DNA of 58,896 nt from positions 1 to 58,896 of the forward strand of contig NZ_QWLA01000011.1 in NCBI RefSeq assembly GCF_003574095.1. The letters run 5' to 3'. Position numbers and translations under genes: made by a program. Below the pieces are notes generated by a model, which was not told the DNA's origin, did no database searches, and saw only the letters and a program-made list of their open reading frames with translations. The DNA is from Calidithermus roseus (GTDB lineage: Bacteria > Deinococcota > Deinococci > Deinococcales > Thermaceae). Shown here one piece after another: positions 8,419 to 15,960 of this stretch; positions within the stretch are counted from its first letter, which is position 1, and the number at the start of each line of letters is the position of its first letter.

Positions 8419-9063
8419 ATGTCTGTCGCCCTCTCCCTCCTGATCGCCTTCGTCATCGGGTATCTCGCGGAATTGACCGGGTGGCTCAGGCCCAAAGCAG
8501 CCTGGGCGGCGGCTGTGGTAGGAGGGATCCCACTGGCTTTGGGGGGCCTCGAGGCGGCGTTGGTGGTCATCTTCTTCGTGGCCGTAGGAACGGCGGCCTC
8601 GAGGCTCAACCCTCGCAGCCGCGACCGCGCGGGTCGCACGGCTTTTCAAGTGCTGGCCAACGGCCTGCCCGCAGCCATTGGCCTGGCCCTGGGTTCTCCC
8701 GCTTTTTTTCTGGGGGCCTACGCTGCGGCACTGGCCGACACGCTGGCGACCGAGGTCGGCAGCCGCTCGCGCTGGGCCTGGCATCCCCTGAGAGGCCGAG
8801 TGGAGAGCGGCACCAACGCGGCGGTGAGCGGGCCGGGGAGCCTGGCACTGGTGCTGGGGGCGTTCTGGATGGCCCCCTGGGCCTTCGCGCTAGGCCTCCC
8901 AGCGGGGCCGGTGGTGCTGGGCGGCATCGCCGGGGCGGTATGGGACACGGTGCTGGGCCTTTTGGAGGACCGCTACCCCTGGTGGAGCAACGACCTCACC
9001 AACCTGCTGGCAACCAGCCTGGGCGGGTGCGTGGCCTGGACGGTCTCGAGGCTCACGAGCTAA
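8419..9063 (+). CDS. DUF92 family integral membrane protein
   Basis: A 214-residue protein with about six hydrophobic segments. Hallmark family motifs are present: GRTAFQVLANG, ADTLATEVGS and NDLTNLLATSLGG. DUF92 (TIGR00297) includes plant and cyanobacterial VTE6, a phytyl-phosphate kinase. The bacterial members outside photosynthetic groups are mostly unstudied, so a polyprenyl-phosphate kinase role is only a family-based guess. ATG 8419 is chosen because it starts at the first hydrophobic helix and because the upstream 35 codons lie in repeat DNA. It is convergent with the exonuclease gene, 15 bases away. Confidence 0.8.
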   Translation: MSVALSLLIAFVIGYLAELTGWLRPKAAWAAAVVGGIPLALGGLEAALVVIFFVAVGTAASRLNPRSRDRAGRTAFQVLANGLPAAIGLALGSPAFFLGAYAAALADTLATEVGSRSRWAWHPLRGRVESGTNAAVSGPGSLALVLGAFWMAPWAFALGLPAGPVVLGGIAGAVWDTVLGLLEDRYPWWSNDLTNLLATSLGGCVAWTVSRLTS

Positions 9064-9078
9064 TACGCCCGTATCGCA

Positions 9079-9834
9079 TCAAAGCGCATAGTCGATGACC
9101 ACCGGAGCGTGGTCGGAGAGCAGGGGCTCGGGGTGGATGCGCGGGCTGTGGGCAACCCCGGCGAGGCCCGGCGTGCTGAAGTGGTAGTCCAGCCGCCAGC
9201 CCACGTTCTTGGCCCTGGCCTGCCCGCGTTGCGACCACCAGGAGTAATGCACGGCCTCAGGGCCCACCAGCTCACGAAAAACGTCTATGTAGCCCGCGTT
9301 CAGCAGGTCGTCGATCCAGGCCCGCTCCTCGGGCAGAAAGCCGGAGTTCTGCTGGTTGGCCTTCCAGTTCTTGAGGTCGATGGGCTTGTGGGCGATGTTG
9401 AAGTCGCCGCAGAGGATGTTCTCGCCCTCGAGCCCCTCCAAAAAGGGCAGGAACTCCCCCAGGAAGCGCATCTTCTCGGCCTGGCGCACCGGCCCCGACG
9501 AGCCCGAGGGCACGTAGACCGAGGCCACGCTGTAGCCATCGAAGACGGCTCGCAGGAAGCGCCCCTCGCGGTCGAAGTCGGAGCCCATGCCCACCTGGAG
9601 GTCTTTGGGCTTCTCCCGGCACAGCAGGCCCACCCCGCTGTAGCCCGCTTTCTCGGCGGGATGCCAGTAGGCATGGTAGCCCTCGAGTTTCCCCAACTCC
9701 CGCGGCAACTGCTCCGGCAGGCAGCGCACCTCCTGCAAGCAGATCACGTCGGGTTTCTGGTCTTTGAGCCAGTCTGCCAGCCCCTTGGCCGCTGCTGCTC
9801 GAATTCCGTTGACGTTGAGGGTGACGACTCGCAT
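9079..9834 (-). CDS. xth: Exodeoxyribonuclease III (AP endonuclease family)
   Basis: A 251-residue protein starting MRVVTLNVNGIRAAAAKGL, the normal N terminus of ExoIII/ExoA. Later motifs are ICLQEVR (metal-binding Glu), GYSGVGLL, CGDFNIAHKPID (Asp/Asn of the active site), and the C-terminal RLDYHFSTPGL and LLSDHAPVV with the catalytic His. The family cleaves the backbone at abasic sites in base-excision repair and degrades duplex DNA 3' to 5'. The length fits a single EEP domain with no extensions. It reads leftwards from ATG 9834, with a TAATCT box seven bases upstream. Confidence 0.95.
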   Translation of the reverse strand: MRVVTLNVNGIRAAAAKGLADWLKDQKPDVICLQEVRCLPEQLPRELGKLEGYHAYWHPAEKAGYSGVGLLCREKPKDLQVGMGSDFDREGRFLRAVFDGYSVASVYVPSGSSGPVRQAEKMRFLGEFLPFLEGLEGENILCGDFNIAHKPIDLKNWKANQQNSGFLPEERAWIDDLLNAGYIDVFRELVGPEAVHYSWWSQRGQARAKNVGWRLDYHFSTPGLAGVAHSPRIHPEPLLSDHAPVVIDYAL

Positions 9835-9841
9835 GGAGGAC

Positions 9842-9847
9842 AGATTA
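9842..9847 (-). promoter_or_regulatory. TANNNT box (TAATCT, minus strand) before xth
   Basis: TAATCT on the minus strand ends seven bases before the ATG, matching the leaderless geometry seen at other genes here. The remaining bases up to the next gene at 9917 show nothing else. Confidence 0.4.
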
Positions 9848-9916
9848 CTAGCTCTTGCGAAAGTGCTCGCAAGCCACCTTGAACTGCCCTACTCGAGGCG
9901 GCTATGGCCTATATGT

Positions 9917-10381
9917 CTAGTGAGGCAGCCGCCTCTGCAACAAGCCGTAGGTGAAAGTCCCCAGCAGCGCCCCCAGCAGCACCACCGCCACGCTTAGGAA
10001 GCCGCTGCCGATGAGGGCGTAGATGGGACCGGGGCAGGCTCCCACCAGCCCCCAGCCCAGGCCAAAGATGGTTCCACCGTAGATGTAACGCCGCCAGCCC
10101 GGCTCGCGCTCCTCGACCCCCAGGGCCCTCCCCTGTTTGTCCTTCAGGCCCAGTCGGCGGATGATCCACAAGGAAATCATCCCGGTGAGCACCGCGCTGC
10201 CGATTACTCCGTACATGTGGAACGAGCCAAAGCGGAACATCTCCTGGATGCGATACCAGGAGGAAATCTCCGAGCGGATGGCAATGATCCCGAAGGCCAC
10301 CCCGGCCAGGAGGTAGGGAGCGTAGGCCAGAACCTGGCTAAAGCGCCTCGAGGGGTAAGTGGGTTTGAGCGTCTGCTGCAT
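9917..10381 (-). CDS. YeeE/YedE family transporter, C-terminal half subunit
   Basis: A 154-residue membrane protein with four hydrophobic segments and the motif GLGWGLVGACPGPIYALIGSG, whose Cys is conserved in the YeeE/YedE (DUF6691) sulfur-transport family. Members import thiosulfate or related sulfur compounds, and Cys residues in the pore pass the substrate along. In E. coli TsuA both halves are fused in one chain; here they are two genes. The partner (10385-10948) lies immediately upstream with a three-base gap, so they are co-transcribed and probably assemble. The substrate is inferred from the family. Confidence 0.8.
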   Translation of the reverse strand: MQQTLKPTYPSRRFSQVLAYAPYLLAGVAFGIIAIRSEISSWYRIQEMFRFGSFHMYGVIGSAVLTGMISLWIIRRLGLKDKQGRALGVEEREPGWRRYIYGGTIFGLGWGLVGACPGPIYALIGSGFLSVAVVLLGALLGTFTYGLLQRRLPH

Positions 10382-10384
10382 GGG

Positions 10385-10948
10385 TTACCTCAGAATCAAA
10401 GGCAGGAGCCAGTGGGCCGAGACCAACCCACCGATAAAAAACCCGATCACCGCGATCAGCGAGGGCAGTTGCAACGCCGAGAGCCCAGTGATGGCGTGAC
10501 CCGAGGTACAGCCATTGGCCCACCTCGAACCAAAGCCGATCAGGAAACCCCCGCCCAGCAGGAGCAGGAGGGTCTTGGGGTTCAGCAAGGAAGCCAGACT
10601 GAAAAGCTCGGGCGGCATGTAGGTCTTTGGGGCCTCGAGGCCCATCCTCTGCAGGTCGGCGGCCACCTGGGGGTTGATCTGGGGAGGATGGCTGTTGGGC
10701 CACACCACCCCTGCCAGGAAGCCCCCGATCACGATGCCCAGCACGAAAGCCAAGCTCCAGGCTTCAGCACGCCAGTTGTAGTTGAAAAAAGGCACCCGGC
10801 CCCGCACGGCGATGGCACACAGGTGCCGCAGGCTGGAGGAGATTCCGAAGCGCCGGTTACCAAGGAGCAGCAGCAGGGGAACCGTAAGGCCGATCAGAGG
10901 GCCCGCCACGTACCAGGGCCAGGGTTGCTCGAGCCAGCTCATAGCCAT
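10385..10948 (-). CDS. YeeE/YedE family transporter, N-terminal half subunit
   Basis: A 187-residue membrane protein. The motif [21 protein letters not shown] carries the conserved Cys-Thr-Ser-Gly-His of YeeE/YedE sulfur transporters, near the C terminus. Several hydrophobic helices precede it, with a polar loop (about residues 85-125). It is the first gene of the pair with 9917-10381. The start could be ATG 10948 or ATG 10942, and an AT-rich stretch lies directly upstream. Thiosulfate or another reduced-sulfur substrate is a family-based inference. Confidence 0.8.
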   Translation of the reverse strand: MAMSWLEQPWPWYVAGPLIGLTVPLLLLLGNRRFGISSSLRHLCAIAVRGRVPFFNYNWRAEAWSLAFVLGIVIGGFLAGVVWPNSHPPQINPQVAADLQRMGLEAPKTYMPPELFSLASLLNPKTLLLLLGGGFLIGFGSRWANGCTSGHAITGLSALQLPSLIAVIGFFIGGLVSAHWLLPLILR

Positions 10949-11011
10949 ATATTGACCTAAAAGTAGACAAAGATTGTAAACTAGTATGAATTCCCCGTAG
11001 GGGTGCAGGGT

Positions 11012-11041
11012 TATAGGGACGACCGGCTGGTCGTCCCTATA
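11012..11041. repeat. Perfect 13-bp inverted repeat 3' of ndk
   Basis: TATAGGGACGACC at 11012-11024 and GGTCGTCCCTATA at 11029-11041 are exact reverse complements around the 4-base loop GGCT. It lies downstream of ndk (minus strand) and upstream of the YeeE pair. No T-run follows. A related but weaker AGGACGA/TCGTCCCT pair lies at 46360-46382. A short heptad-like tract follows at 11046-11070. Confidence 0.7.
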
Positions 11042-11086
11042 AACGCGGTAGCTATTGGCCGTTGACTATGGGTAAAAAGAAGCCTA

Positions 11087-11503
11087 TCAGCCTATGATCT
11101 CTTCGGGCTTGAAGAAGATGCCGATTTCGCGGGCGGCGCTTTCGGGGCCGTCGGAACCGTGGATGATGTTCTCGTCAACGGTAGTGGCGAAGTCGGCGCG
11201 GATGGTGCCGGGGGCAGCCTCCCAAGGACGGGTCGCGCCCATCAGGCGGCGCATCTCACTGATGGCCTGGGGGCCTTCGACCACCATGGCCACCACGGGC
11301 CCACTGGTGATGAAGTTGACCAGGCCCTCGAAGAAGGGTTTGCCCTTGTGTTCGCCGTAGTGGGTCTCGGCGATCTCGCGCGAGATCACCATTTTCTTCA
11401 TGGCGACGATCTTGAAGCCCTTGCGCTCGATGCGGCTGATGATCTCGCCGGTGAGCCCCCGGCGCACGCCATCGGGTTTGACCATGATATAGGTGCGTTC
11501 CAT
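11087..11503 (-). CDS. ndk: Nucleoside diphosphate kinase
   Basis: A 138-residue protein starting [20 protein letters not shown], the standard NDK N terminus. The catalytic histidine motif [12 protein letters not shown] is present near residue 115. The enzyme moves the gamma phosphate from ATP to other NDPs through a phosphohistidine. I chose ATG 11503 because it matches the family N terminus; a TTG three codons upstream would add only MGG. A TAGACT box lies ten bases upstream of the ATG. Confidence 0.97.
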   Translation of the reverse strand: MERTYIMVKPDGVRRGLTGEIISRIERKGFKIVAMKKMVISREIAETHYGEHKGKPFFEGLVNFITSGPVVAMVVEGPQAISEMRRLMGATRPWEAAPGTIRADFATTVDENIIHGSDGPESAAREIGIFFKPEEIIG

Positions 11504-11591
11504 ACCGCCCAAGAGTCTACCGGCCCAGGCGGGTCGTGGGAAGGGGCGGCAGCGGGGGGTGCCGGTGGCGGGTTTCGGGAAGAAGGGCTGG

Positions 11592-12254
11592 CTAGCGCTG
11601 GACCTCGACCTCGAGCTTGACGTTCCCCCGCTTGGTCTGGCCCAGCATCTTCTTCACCCGCAGCACCCCTAAGCCTTCAGCCACCAGGGTGTCGCCCTCC
11701 TTCACCTCGTCTTTGGCGCTCACCGTCCTGCCCGCGATCCTGACCTTCCCGGCCCTGACCCCCTGGGCGAAGTAGTTGCGCGAGACGCCGAAGCCCTTCG
11801 AGCCCACCGCGTCCACGCGCAGGCTGGGCACCACCACGCTGCGGGTGCGCTCGCGAGACTTGGGCACTTCCTCGGGGGCCGCCTCCCGTACGGCGAACCC
11901 CGCCTCTTGCAGGGCTTTGAGCCCCCTGGGCAGTGTAACCAGCAGGAAAGCCTCCTGGGCCTCCTCGAGGTTGCCCAGCAAGCCGGGCTCGAGCACGCCG
12001 CGCAGTCGGTCCTCCAGGGCCTCGACGTCGCCCTCGAAGCGCAGCACGGCGACCTTAGTGGGGTCGGAGACTCTGGGCACCTCGGGGGGGAACAGCACCG
12101 CCACCTGGCGCTCGGCCATGGGCAGGCCACCGAAAAACTCCAGTTGCAGACCCTCGGCCTTAGCCAAGCGGCGCAGTTCGTCCTGCTGGTCGGGCTCGAG
12201 GAAGGGGGTCTGCACGACCCGCCCGCCGCGGGCCTTGCTCACGTAGCTCTGCAT
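11592..12254 (-). CDS. YlmH-like RNA-binding protein with S4 domain
   Basis: A 220-residue protein. The C-terminal 75 residues (about 145-220) form an S4 RNA-binding domain: [20 protein letters not shown], then [22 protein letters not shown]. The N-terminal part contains [19 protein letters not shown], the usual YlmH-family block. Relatives act in cell division in Bacillus and in ribosome rescue by handling peptidyl-tRNA on large subunits; which role applies here is not visible. It reads leftwards with a TATCAT box seven bases before the ATG. The ABC transporter gene ends 18 bases upstream on the same strand. Confidence 0.8.
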   Translation of the reverse strand: MQSYVSKARGGRVVQTPFLEPDQQDELRRLAKAEGLQLEFFGGLPMAERQVAVLFPPEVPRVSDPTKVAVLRFEGDVEALEDRLRGVLEPGLLGNLEEAQEAFLLVTLPRGLKALQEAGFAVREAAPEEVPKSRERTRSVVVPSLRVDAVGSKGFGVSRNYFAQGVRAGKVRIAGRTVSAKDEVKEGDTLVAEGLGVLRVKKMLGQTKRGNVKLEVEVQR

Positions 12255-12261
12255 AGGCTCG

Positions 12262-12267
12262 ATGATA
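12262..12267 (-). promoter_or_regulatory. TANNNT box (TATCAT, minus strand) before the S4-domain gene
   Basis: TATCAT ends seven bases before ATG 12254. It lies between the ABC transporter stop and this start, suggesting the S4 gene can be transcribed independently. Confidence 0.4.
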
Positions 12268-12272
12268 GCAAG

Positions 12273-13976
12273 TTATACCTGTCCCCCGCCCTGCTGCCAG
12301 AGCTGGGCGTAGAGCCCCCGACGCGAAAGCAGTTCGGCGTGACGGCCCTGCTCGACCACCCGCCCCCCTTGCAGCACCACGATCTTATCGGCAGCCTGCA
12401 CCGTGGAGAGCCGGTGGGCCACCACCAGCAGCGTGCGCCCCGGACGAACGGCCTCGAGCGCCTCCAGCACCCGCGCCTCGCCCCTGGGGTCGAGGGCGCT
12501 GGTGGGCTCGTCGAGCAACAGGATGCGAGCGCCGCGCAGCAGGGCCGCGGCCAGGGCCAGCCGCTGGCGCTGGCCCACCGAAAGGCCGCCCCCCTCCTCG
12601 CTCAGTTCGCTGGCCAAGCCTCGGGGCAATTCGTCCAGCAGGTGCACCTGGCGCACAACCGCCTCCATGGCCTGGGGAGATGCTCCCGGAGCCAGGGCCT
12701 CGAGGTTCTCCCGCACGGTACCGCCGAACAGCAGCGGTTCCTGGGGAACCCAGGCCACCTGGGCCCGCAGGAACTCGGGGGCGTAGGCCTGCAACGGCCT
12801 GCCGTCCAACAGCACCTGGCCCGAGTCCGGGCGGTATAGGCCCAGCAGCAGCCGCAGCACCGTGCTTTTCCCCGCCCCGGATGGCCCTACGAGCGCGGTC
12901 AGGGTGCCGGGCTCGAGGCTGAGATCCAGGCCGCTGAGTACGGCTTCATTGCCGTAGGCAAAGCACACCTGCCGCAGCTCGAGCCGCCCCTCGAGGCCCT
13001 CCGGTCGCAAGGAGCCCGCAGGAATGGCCCCCCTCAGCCGCAGCAACTCCATCACCCGGCCCGCCGCCCCCTCGGCCTGTGACAGCAGCATCCAGCCGCG
13101 TGAGAGGGTCTGGAGCGGGGTGATGGCCAGGGCCAGCAAGGCCAGATAGGCCGTGAGGTCGCCCAGGCTGAGCTGCCCTCCCCTGACCTGCCCCACCCCC
13201 AGGAAGAGCAGCAGCACCAGGATCGCGCCTGTCGCGAGCTGTGAGAGCGGCAGGTAGAGCGAGCCGGTGAGCACCCGCCGTAACCCCAGACCGAAATGGC
13301 GCTGGCTGTGCCGGGCGAAGCGGGAACGGGCGAAGTCTTCCAGCCCCAGCGCCCGAATGAGCTCGAGCCGCCCAAAGCCCTCGGCCATGCCCCCGGCCAG
13401 TCGCTCGGCGGCCTGCTGGGTGCGCTCGCTCTGAAGGGTGACCCGGCGACCCACCCAGCCCAACAGCAGCCCCAAAACGGGCAGGCACAGCAGCAGGTAG
13501 AGCGTCAGCTCACCGTAGCGCCAGAGCATCTGCCCCAGCAGGGCCAGCAGGGTGAGGCCCTGAATCAAAACCGTGCCCAGGCCGAAGAAGATGAAGCTCT
13601 CGAGTTCGCGCAGGTCGGCCAGGATGCGCCCGGAGAGGGCGGCGGGCGAGGCTCTGAGCTGGGCCAGGTCAACCCGGAGGAGGTGCTCGAGCAGCCGCTC
13701 GCGCAAGTCCTTGGGCAGTCGCACCGAGAGATAGCCCACGCAGGCTTCCTGCAAATACCCCCCCACCGCCAGCACCCCGAACAGCCCCAGGCCCAATCCC
13801 AGCAGGCGGGGCAGTTCGCCAAAGCGCCCCTGGGCCAGCACCTCGTCGAAGAGGGGTTTGACCAGCCAGACCGGGAGCAGGGCCTGGGCCAGCGCCGGGA
13901 GCAGGGCAAAGGCCGTCGTGAGCAGGAGGTAGGGCCAGTACGGGCGCAACAGCCGGAACAGGAAGGGAACTCTCAT
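12273..13976 (-). CDS. ABC exporter half-transporter (fused permease and ATPase)
   Basis: A 567-residue protein. Residues 1-310 form a six-helix exporter-type membrane domain. Residues 335-567 form the ATPase, with Walker A GPSGAGKSTVLRLLLG, Q-loop WVPQEP, a slightly changed signature LSVGQRQRLALAAALLRG, Walker B ILLLDEPTSALD and switch His in VVAHRLSTV. It would work as a homodimer or with a partner encoded elsewhere. The substrate is unknown: lipid, peptide or drug export are all possible. The start ATG at 13976 faces the gene at 14109, so the gap is a divergent promoter region. Confidence 0.9.
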   Translation of the reverse strand: MRVPFLFRLLRPYWPYLLLTTAFALLPALAQALLPVWLVKPLFDEVLAQGRFGELPRLLGLGLGLFGVLAVGGYLQEACVGYLSVRLPKDLRERLLEHLLRVDLAQLRASPAALSGRILADLRELESFIFFGLGTVLIQGLTLLALLGQMLWRYGELTLYLLLCLPVLGLLLGWVGRRVTLQSERTQQAAERLAGGMAEGFGRLELIRALGLEDFARSRFARHSQRHFGLGLRRVLTGSLYLPLSQLATGAILVLLLFLGVGQVRGGQLSLGDLTAYLALLALAITPLQTLSRGWMLLSQAEGAAGRVMELLRLRGAIPAGSLRPEGLEGRLELRQVCFAYGNEAVLSGLDLSLEPGTLTALVGPSGAGKSTVLRLLLGLYRPDSGQVLLDGRPLQAYAPEFLRAQVAWVPQEPLLFGGTVRENLEALAPGASPQAMEAVVRQVHLLDELPRGLASELSEEGGGLSVGQRQRLALAAALLRGARILLLDEPTSALDPRGEARVLEALEAVRPGRTLLVVAHRLSTVQAADKIVVLQGGRVVEQGRHAELLSRRGLYAQLWQQGGGQV

Positions 13977-14012
13977 GCGACTCTAGTAAAATCTACATCG
14001 CACTGCTGATGC

Positions 14013-14038
14013 AGGCTGAACCCTTTGAGGCTCAGCCT
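14013..14038. promoter_or_regulatory. Inverted repeat in divergent promoter region
   Basis: AGGCTGA at 14013-14019 and TCAGCCT at 14032-14038 are exact reverse complements, spaced by 12 bases, in the 132-base gap between two divergent genes. It could be an operator or simply a hairpin; no regulator gene is adjacent. Confidence 0.35.
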
Positions 14039-14108
14039 GTCCCGCCAAGGCTCGAGTCCACCCCACCACCTCTCTTTGACCTGGGCTGTTTTTTGGAGGA
14101 TAGCCGTA

Positions 14109-14543
14109 ATGAAGCGCGTATTGACCTCACACGGGCAGATCCTCATATTGGGTCAACCCCACAGCCGCTCCACCGACGTGATCGATCCCATCTCGACCTA
14201 CAACCTGGGACCGGGCCACGTGATCATCACCCGCATCGGCTTCGCCCCGGACAAGATGAGCCAGCGAAGAAGGCAACTGCAAGACGTGTTCAAGCCGGTG
14301 GCACCGGGAGAGGAGGTGGTGGTGCTGGACCGGGAGATCTACCAGCAGTGGATCAGCGAGTTGCGGCCAGCCGAGCGCGCCGACTTCGAGACCACGCTGG
14401 TGATGGCCGAACCCAAGGGCAACAACAAGGTGGCCATCCTCGAGTTCGTCGTCGAGGCCCTCACCCCACAAGGCCCCACCAGCATCGAAACCACGGTGCT
14501 GATCAGCGTGGAAGATGCCTTCCTGAGGGTTTTCCCACGCTGA
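14109..14543 (+). CDS. Conserved-looking protein of unknown function
   Basis: A 144-residue soluble protein that I cannot assign. It begins MKRVLTSHGQILILGQPHSR and is a mix of predicted strands and helices. Its Val/Ile-rich C-terminal half (NNKVAILEFVVEALTPQ, TTVLISVEDAFLRVFPR) looks like a beta-sheet fold. There is no signal peptide, membrane segment or obvious catalytic motif. ATG 14109 is supported by GGAGGA about eight bases upstream; the reading frame is open to 14025, but that part looks non-coding. The codon usage matches its neighbours. It may be a lineage-specific small protein of Thermaceae. Confidence 0.7.
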   Translation: MKRVLTSHGQILILGQPHSRSTDVIDPISTYNLGPGHVIITRIGFAPDKMSQRRRQLQDVFKPVAPGEEVVVLDREIYQQWISELRPAERADFETTLVMAEPKGNNKVAILEFVVEALTPQGPTSIETTVLISVEDAFLRVFPR

Positions 14544-14618
14544 GGGTTCGGTAGTTCATTCCGAGACGGTGCTGACTAAGTGCTCTCCGCTTGATTTTCC
14601 CTCATCTGGGGTACTTAG

Positions 14619-15206
14619 CTATCGGCTCTCAAGCTCATAGCCCAGCCTCGCCTCGAGCCCGGCCTTGACCCTGGGCCAGTCGTCATCGGTAATGGAGTAG
14701 ACCACCGAATCGCGGATGTGCCCGTCGGGGGTGATCGCCGCTTTGCGCAGTACGCCCTCGCGTACCGCGCCGAGCTTTTCCATGGCCCGCTGGGAGCGCT
14801 CATTGCGCACGTCCACCGTGAACTGCACGCGGATGGCGCCCAGATCCTCGATGGCGTGGCGCAACATGAGGTACTTGCTCTCGGGGTTGACGAAGGTGCC
14901 CTGGTAGGGCCTGACGATGAAGGTGCCGATCTCGAGCTTGCGATGGGCCTCGGTGATGCCCACGTAGGAGATGCGCCCGGCGAAGTCCTCCCCTACCCGG
15001 ATGGCCCAATTCATGCGCCCCGGCTCATCGTTGAGGTACTCGATGTACTCCTCGTAGCCCGCCACATCCCCCGCCTGCGGAGCCCCACGCGACATGTAAG
15101 CGAACAGCTCGGGTTCGTGGTGCTTGGCCCACAGCGGCGCGTGGGCGGCGGTCAGGGGCTCGAGGCGGACGTAACGTCCTTGCAGCACGACGGGCTTGAC
15201 CCACAT
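14619..15206 (-). CDS. GNAT-family acetyltransferase (RimJ/RimL type)
   Basis: A 195-residue protein typical of the RimJ/RimL group: RYVRLEPLTAAHAPLWAKHH at the start, a central sheet AGRISYVGITEAHRKLEIGT, and the acetyl-CoA region PYQGTFVNPESKYLMLRHAI. VDVRNERSQRAMEKLGAVREG closes the fold. Members acetylate N-terminal alpha-amines of ribosomal proteins or small amines; the substrate here is unknown. The start ATG 15206 has GGAGGG nearby and a TAGCTT box nine bases upstream. It reads away from moaB at 15310. Confidence 0.85.
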   Translation of the reverse strand: MWVKPVVLQGRYVRLEPLTAAHAPLWAKHHEPELFAYMSRGAPQAGDVAGYEEYIEYLNDEPGRMNWAIRVGEDFAGRISYVGITEAHRKLEIGTFIVRPYQGTFVNPESKYLMLRHAIEDLGAIRVQFTVDVRNERSQRAMEKLGAVREGVLRKAAITPDGHIRDSVVYSITDDDWPRVKAGLEARLGYELESR

Positions 15207-15295
15207 ACGCCCTCCAAGCTACCATCCAGCCCCCGGCATGAAGGAGAGCTAAACCCCCAGCCTGGCAAATCACCGCCCACCGACTGGAAATGCCC

Positions 15296-15301
15296 TAAAC
15301 T
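15296..15301 (+). promoter_or_regulatory. TANNNT box (TAAACT) before the MoaB-type gene
   Basis: TAAACT ends eight bases before ATG 15310. GGGAG lies between them, so either a very short leader or a leaderless start is possible. Confidence 0.4.
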
Positions 15302-15309
15302 GGGAGCAA

Positions 15310-15807
15310 ATGATCCGAATCGGCATCCTGGCAGTGACCGAACGGGGCAACATGAACGGGCGCCTCGAGCAGGTGCGCCGTGTCATGGACGAATTGCTGG
15401 GCCAGCCCCCTTACTCGGTGGTGGCCTTCGAACTCGTCCCCGACGAGCCGGCCCAGATCAAGCGAATCCTGCGGCTGTGGACCGACCGCGACCGTCTCGA
15501 GGTGATCTTCACCACCGGCAGCATCCGCCTCACCCCCCGCGATCACACCCCCGAGGCCACCCGCGAACTGCTGGAGAAAGAAGCCCCCGGCCTCGCCGAA
15601 CTGATCCGCCGCGAAAGCTTCCAACACAACCCGCTGGCGGCCCTCTCGCGGGGCGTCGCCGGTCTGCGCGGCCAGAGCCTCATCGTCAACCTGCCGGGCG
15701 GCCCGCAGGGAGTTCGGCAGGCGCTAAACGCGCTCTTGCCCCTGCTGCCCGCCGCCGTGGAGCAGGCCACCGGGCGGGAGATCGAGGTGCAGGAGGCTGA
15801 GTTCTAG
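15310..15807 (+). CDS. moaB: MoaB/MogA-type molybdopterin protein
   Basis: A 165-residue protein of the MoaB/MogA fold. It starts with strand MIRIGILAVTE. The substrate loop TTGSIRLTPRDHTPEATREL corresponds to the family GG(T/S)G...PRD.TPEAT signature, and NLPGGPQGVRQALNALLPLLP matches the C-terminal NLPGSP motif. MogA adenylylates molybdopterin before metal insertion; MoaB proteins are close relatives whose exact task varies. The first motif reads TGS rather than GGTG, so the activity is less certain. No other molybdenum-cofactor gene is adjacent; a MoaD-like gene lies far away at 44219. Confidence 0.8.
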   Translation: MIRIGILAVTERGNMNGRLEQVRRVMDELLGQPPYSVVAFELVPDEPAQIKRILRLWTDRDRLEVIFTTGSIRLTPRDHTPEATRELLEKEAPGLAELIRRESFQHNPLAALSRGVAGLRGQSLIVNLPGGPQGVRQALNALLPLLPAAVEQATGREIEVQEAEF

Positions 15808-15841
15808 AGCAAGCAACACAATCACCATAGATGGTCAAAGG

Positions 15842-15949
15842 CGTCTTGCGTCTTGCGTTTTGCGTCTGGCTGCGCCTGACGTTTTGGCATTAGGCGCACG
15901 ATCAGCGCTCAGCGTAGGGCTACCCGCCCCTCGCCCCTCGACCCTGCGG
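15842..15949. repeat. Heptad-phased array before the aminotransferase gene
   Basis: The gap begins with two exact CGTCTTG units, then CGTTTTG and CGTCTGG. It continues in 7-base steps through GCGCTCA/GCGTAGG and a doubled GCCCCTC unit to GACCCTG, ending at the TAATTT box. The same CGTCTTG/CGTTTTG core occurs at 19900 and, inverted, at 53465. Confidence 0.75.
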
Positions 15950-15955
15950 TAATTT
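15950..15955 (+). promoter_or_regulatory. TANNNT box (TAATTT) before the aminotransferase gene
   Basis: TAATTT ends five bases before ATG 15961; there is no separate ribosome site, so a leaderless transcript fits. Confidence 0.45.
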
Positions 15956-15960
15956 AGGGC

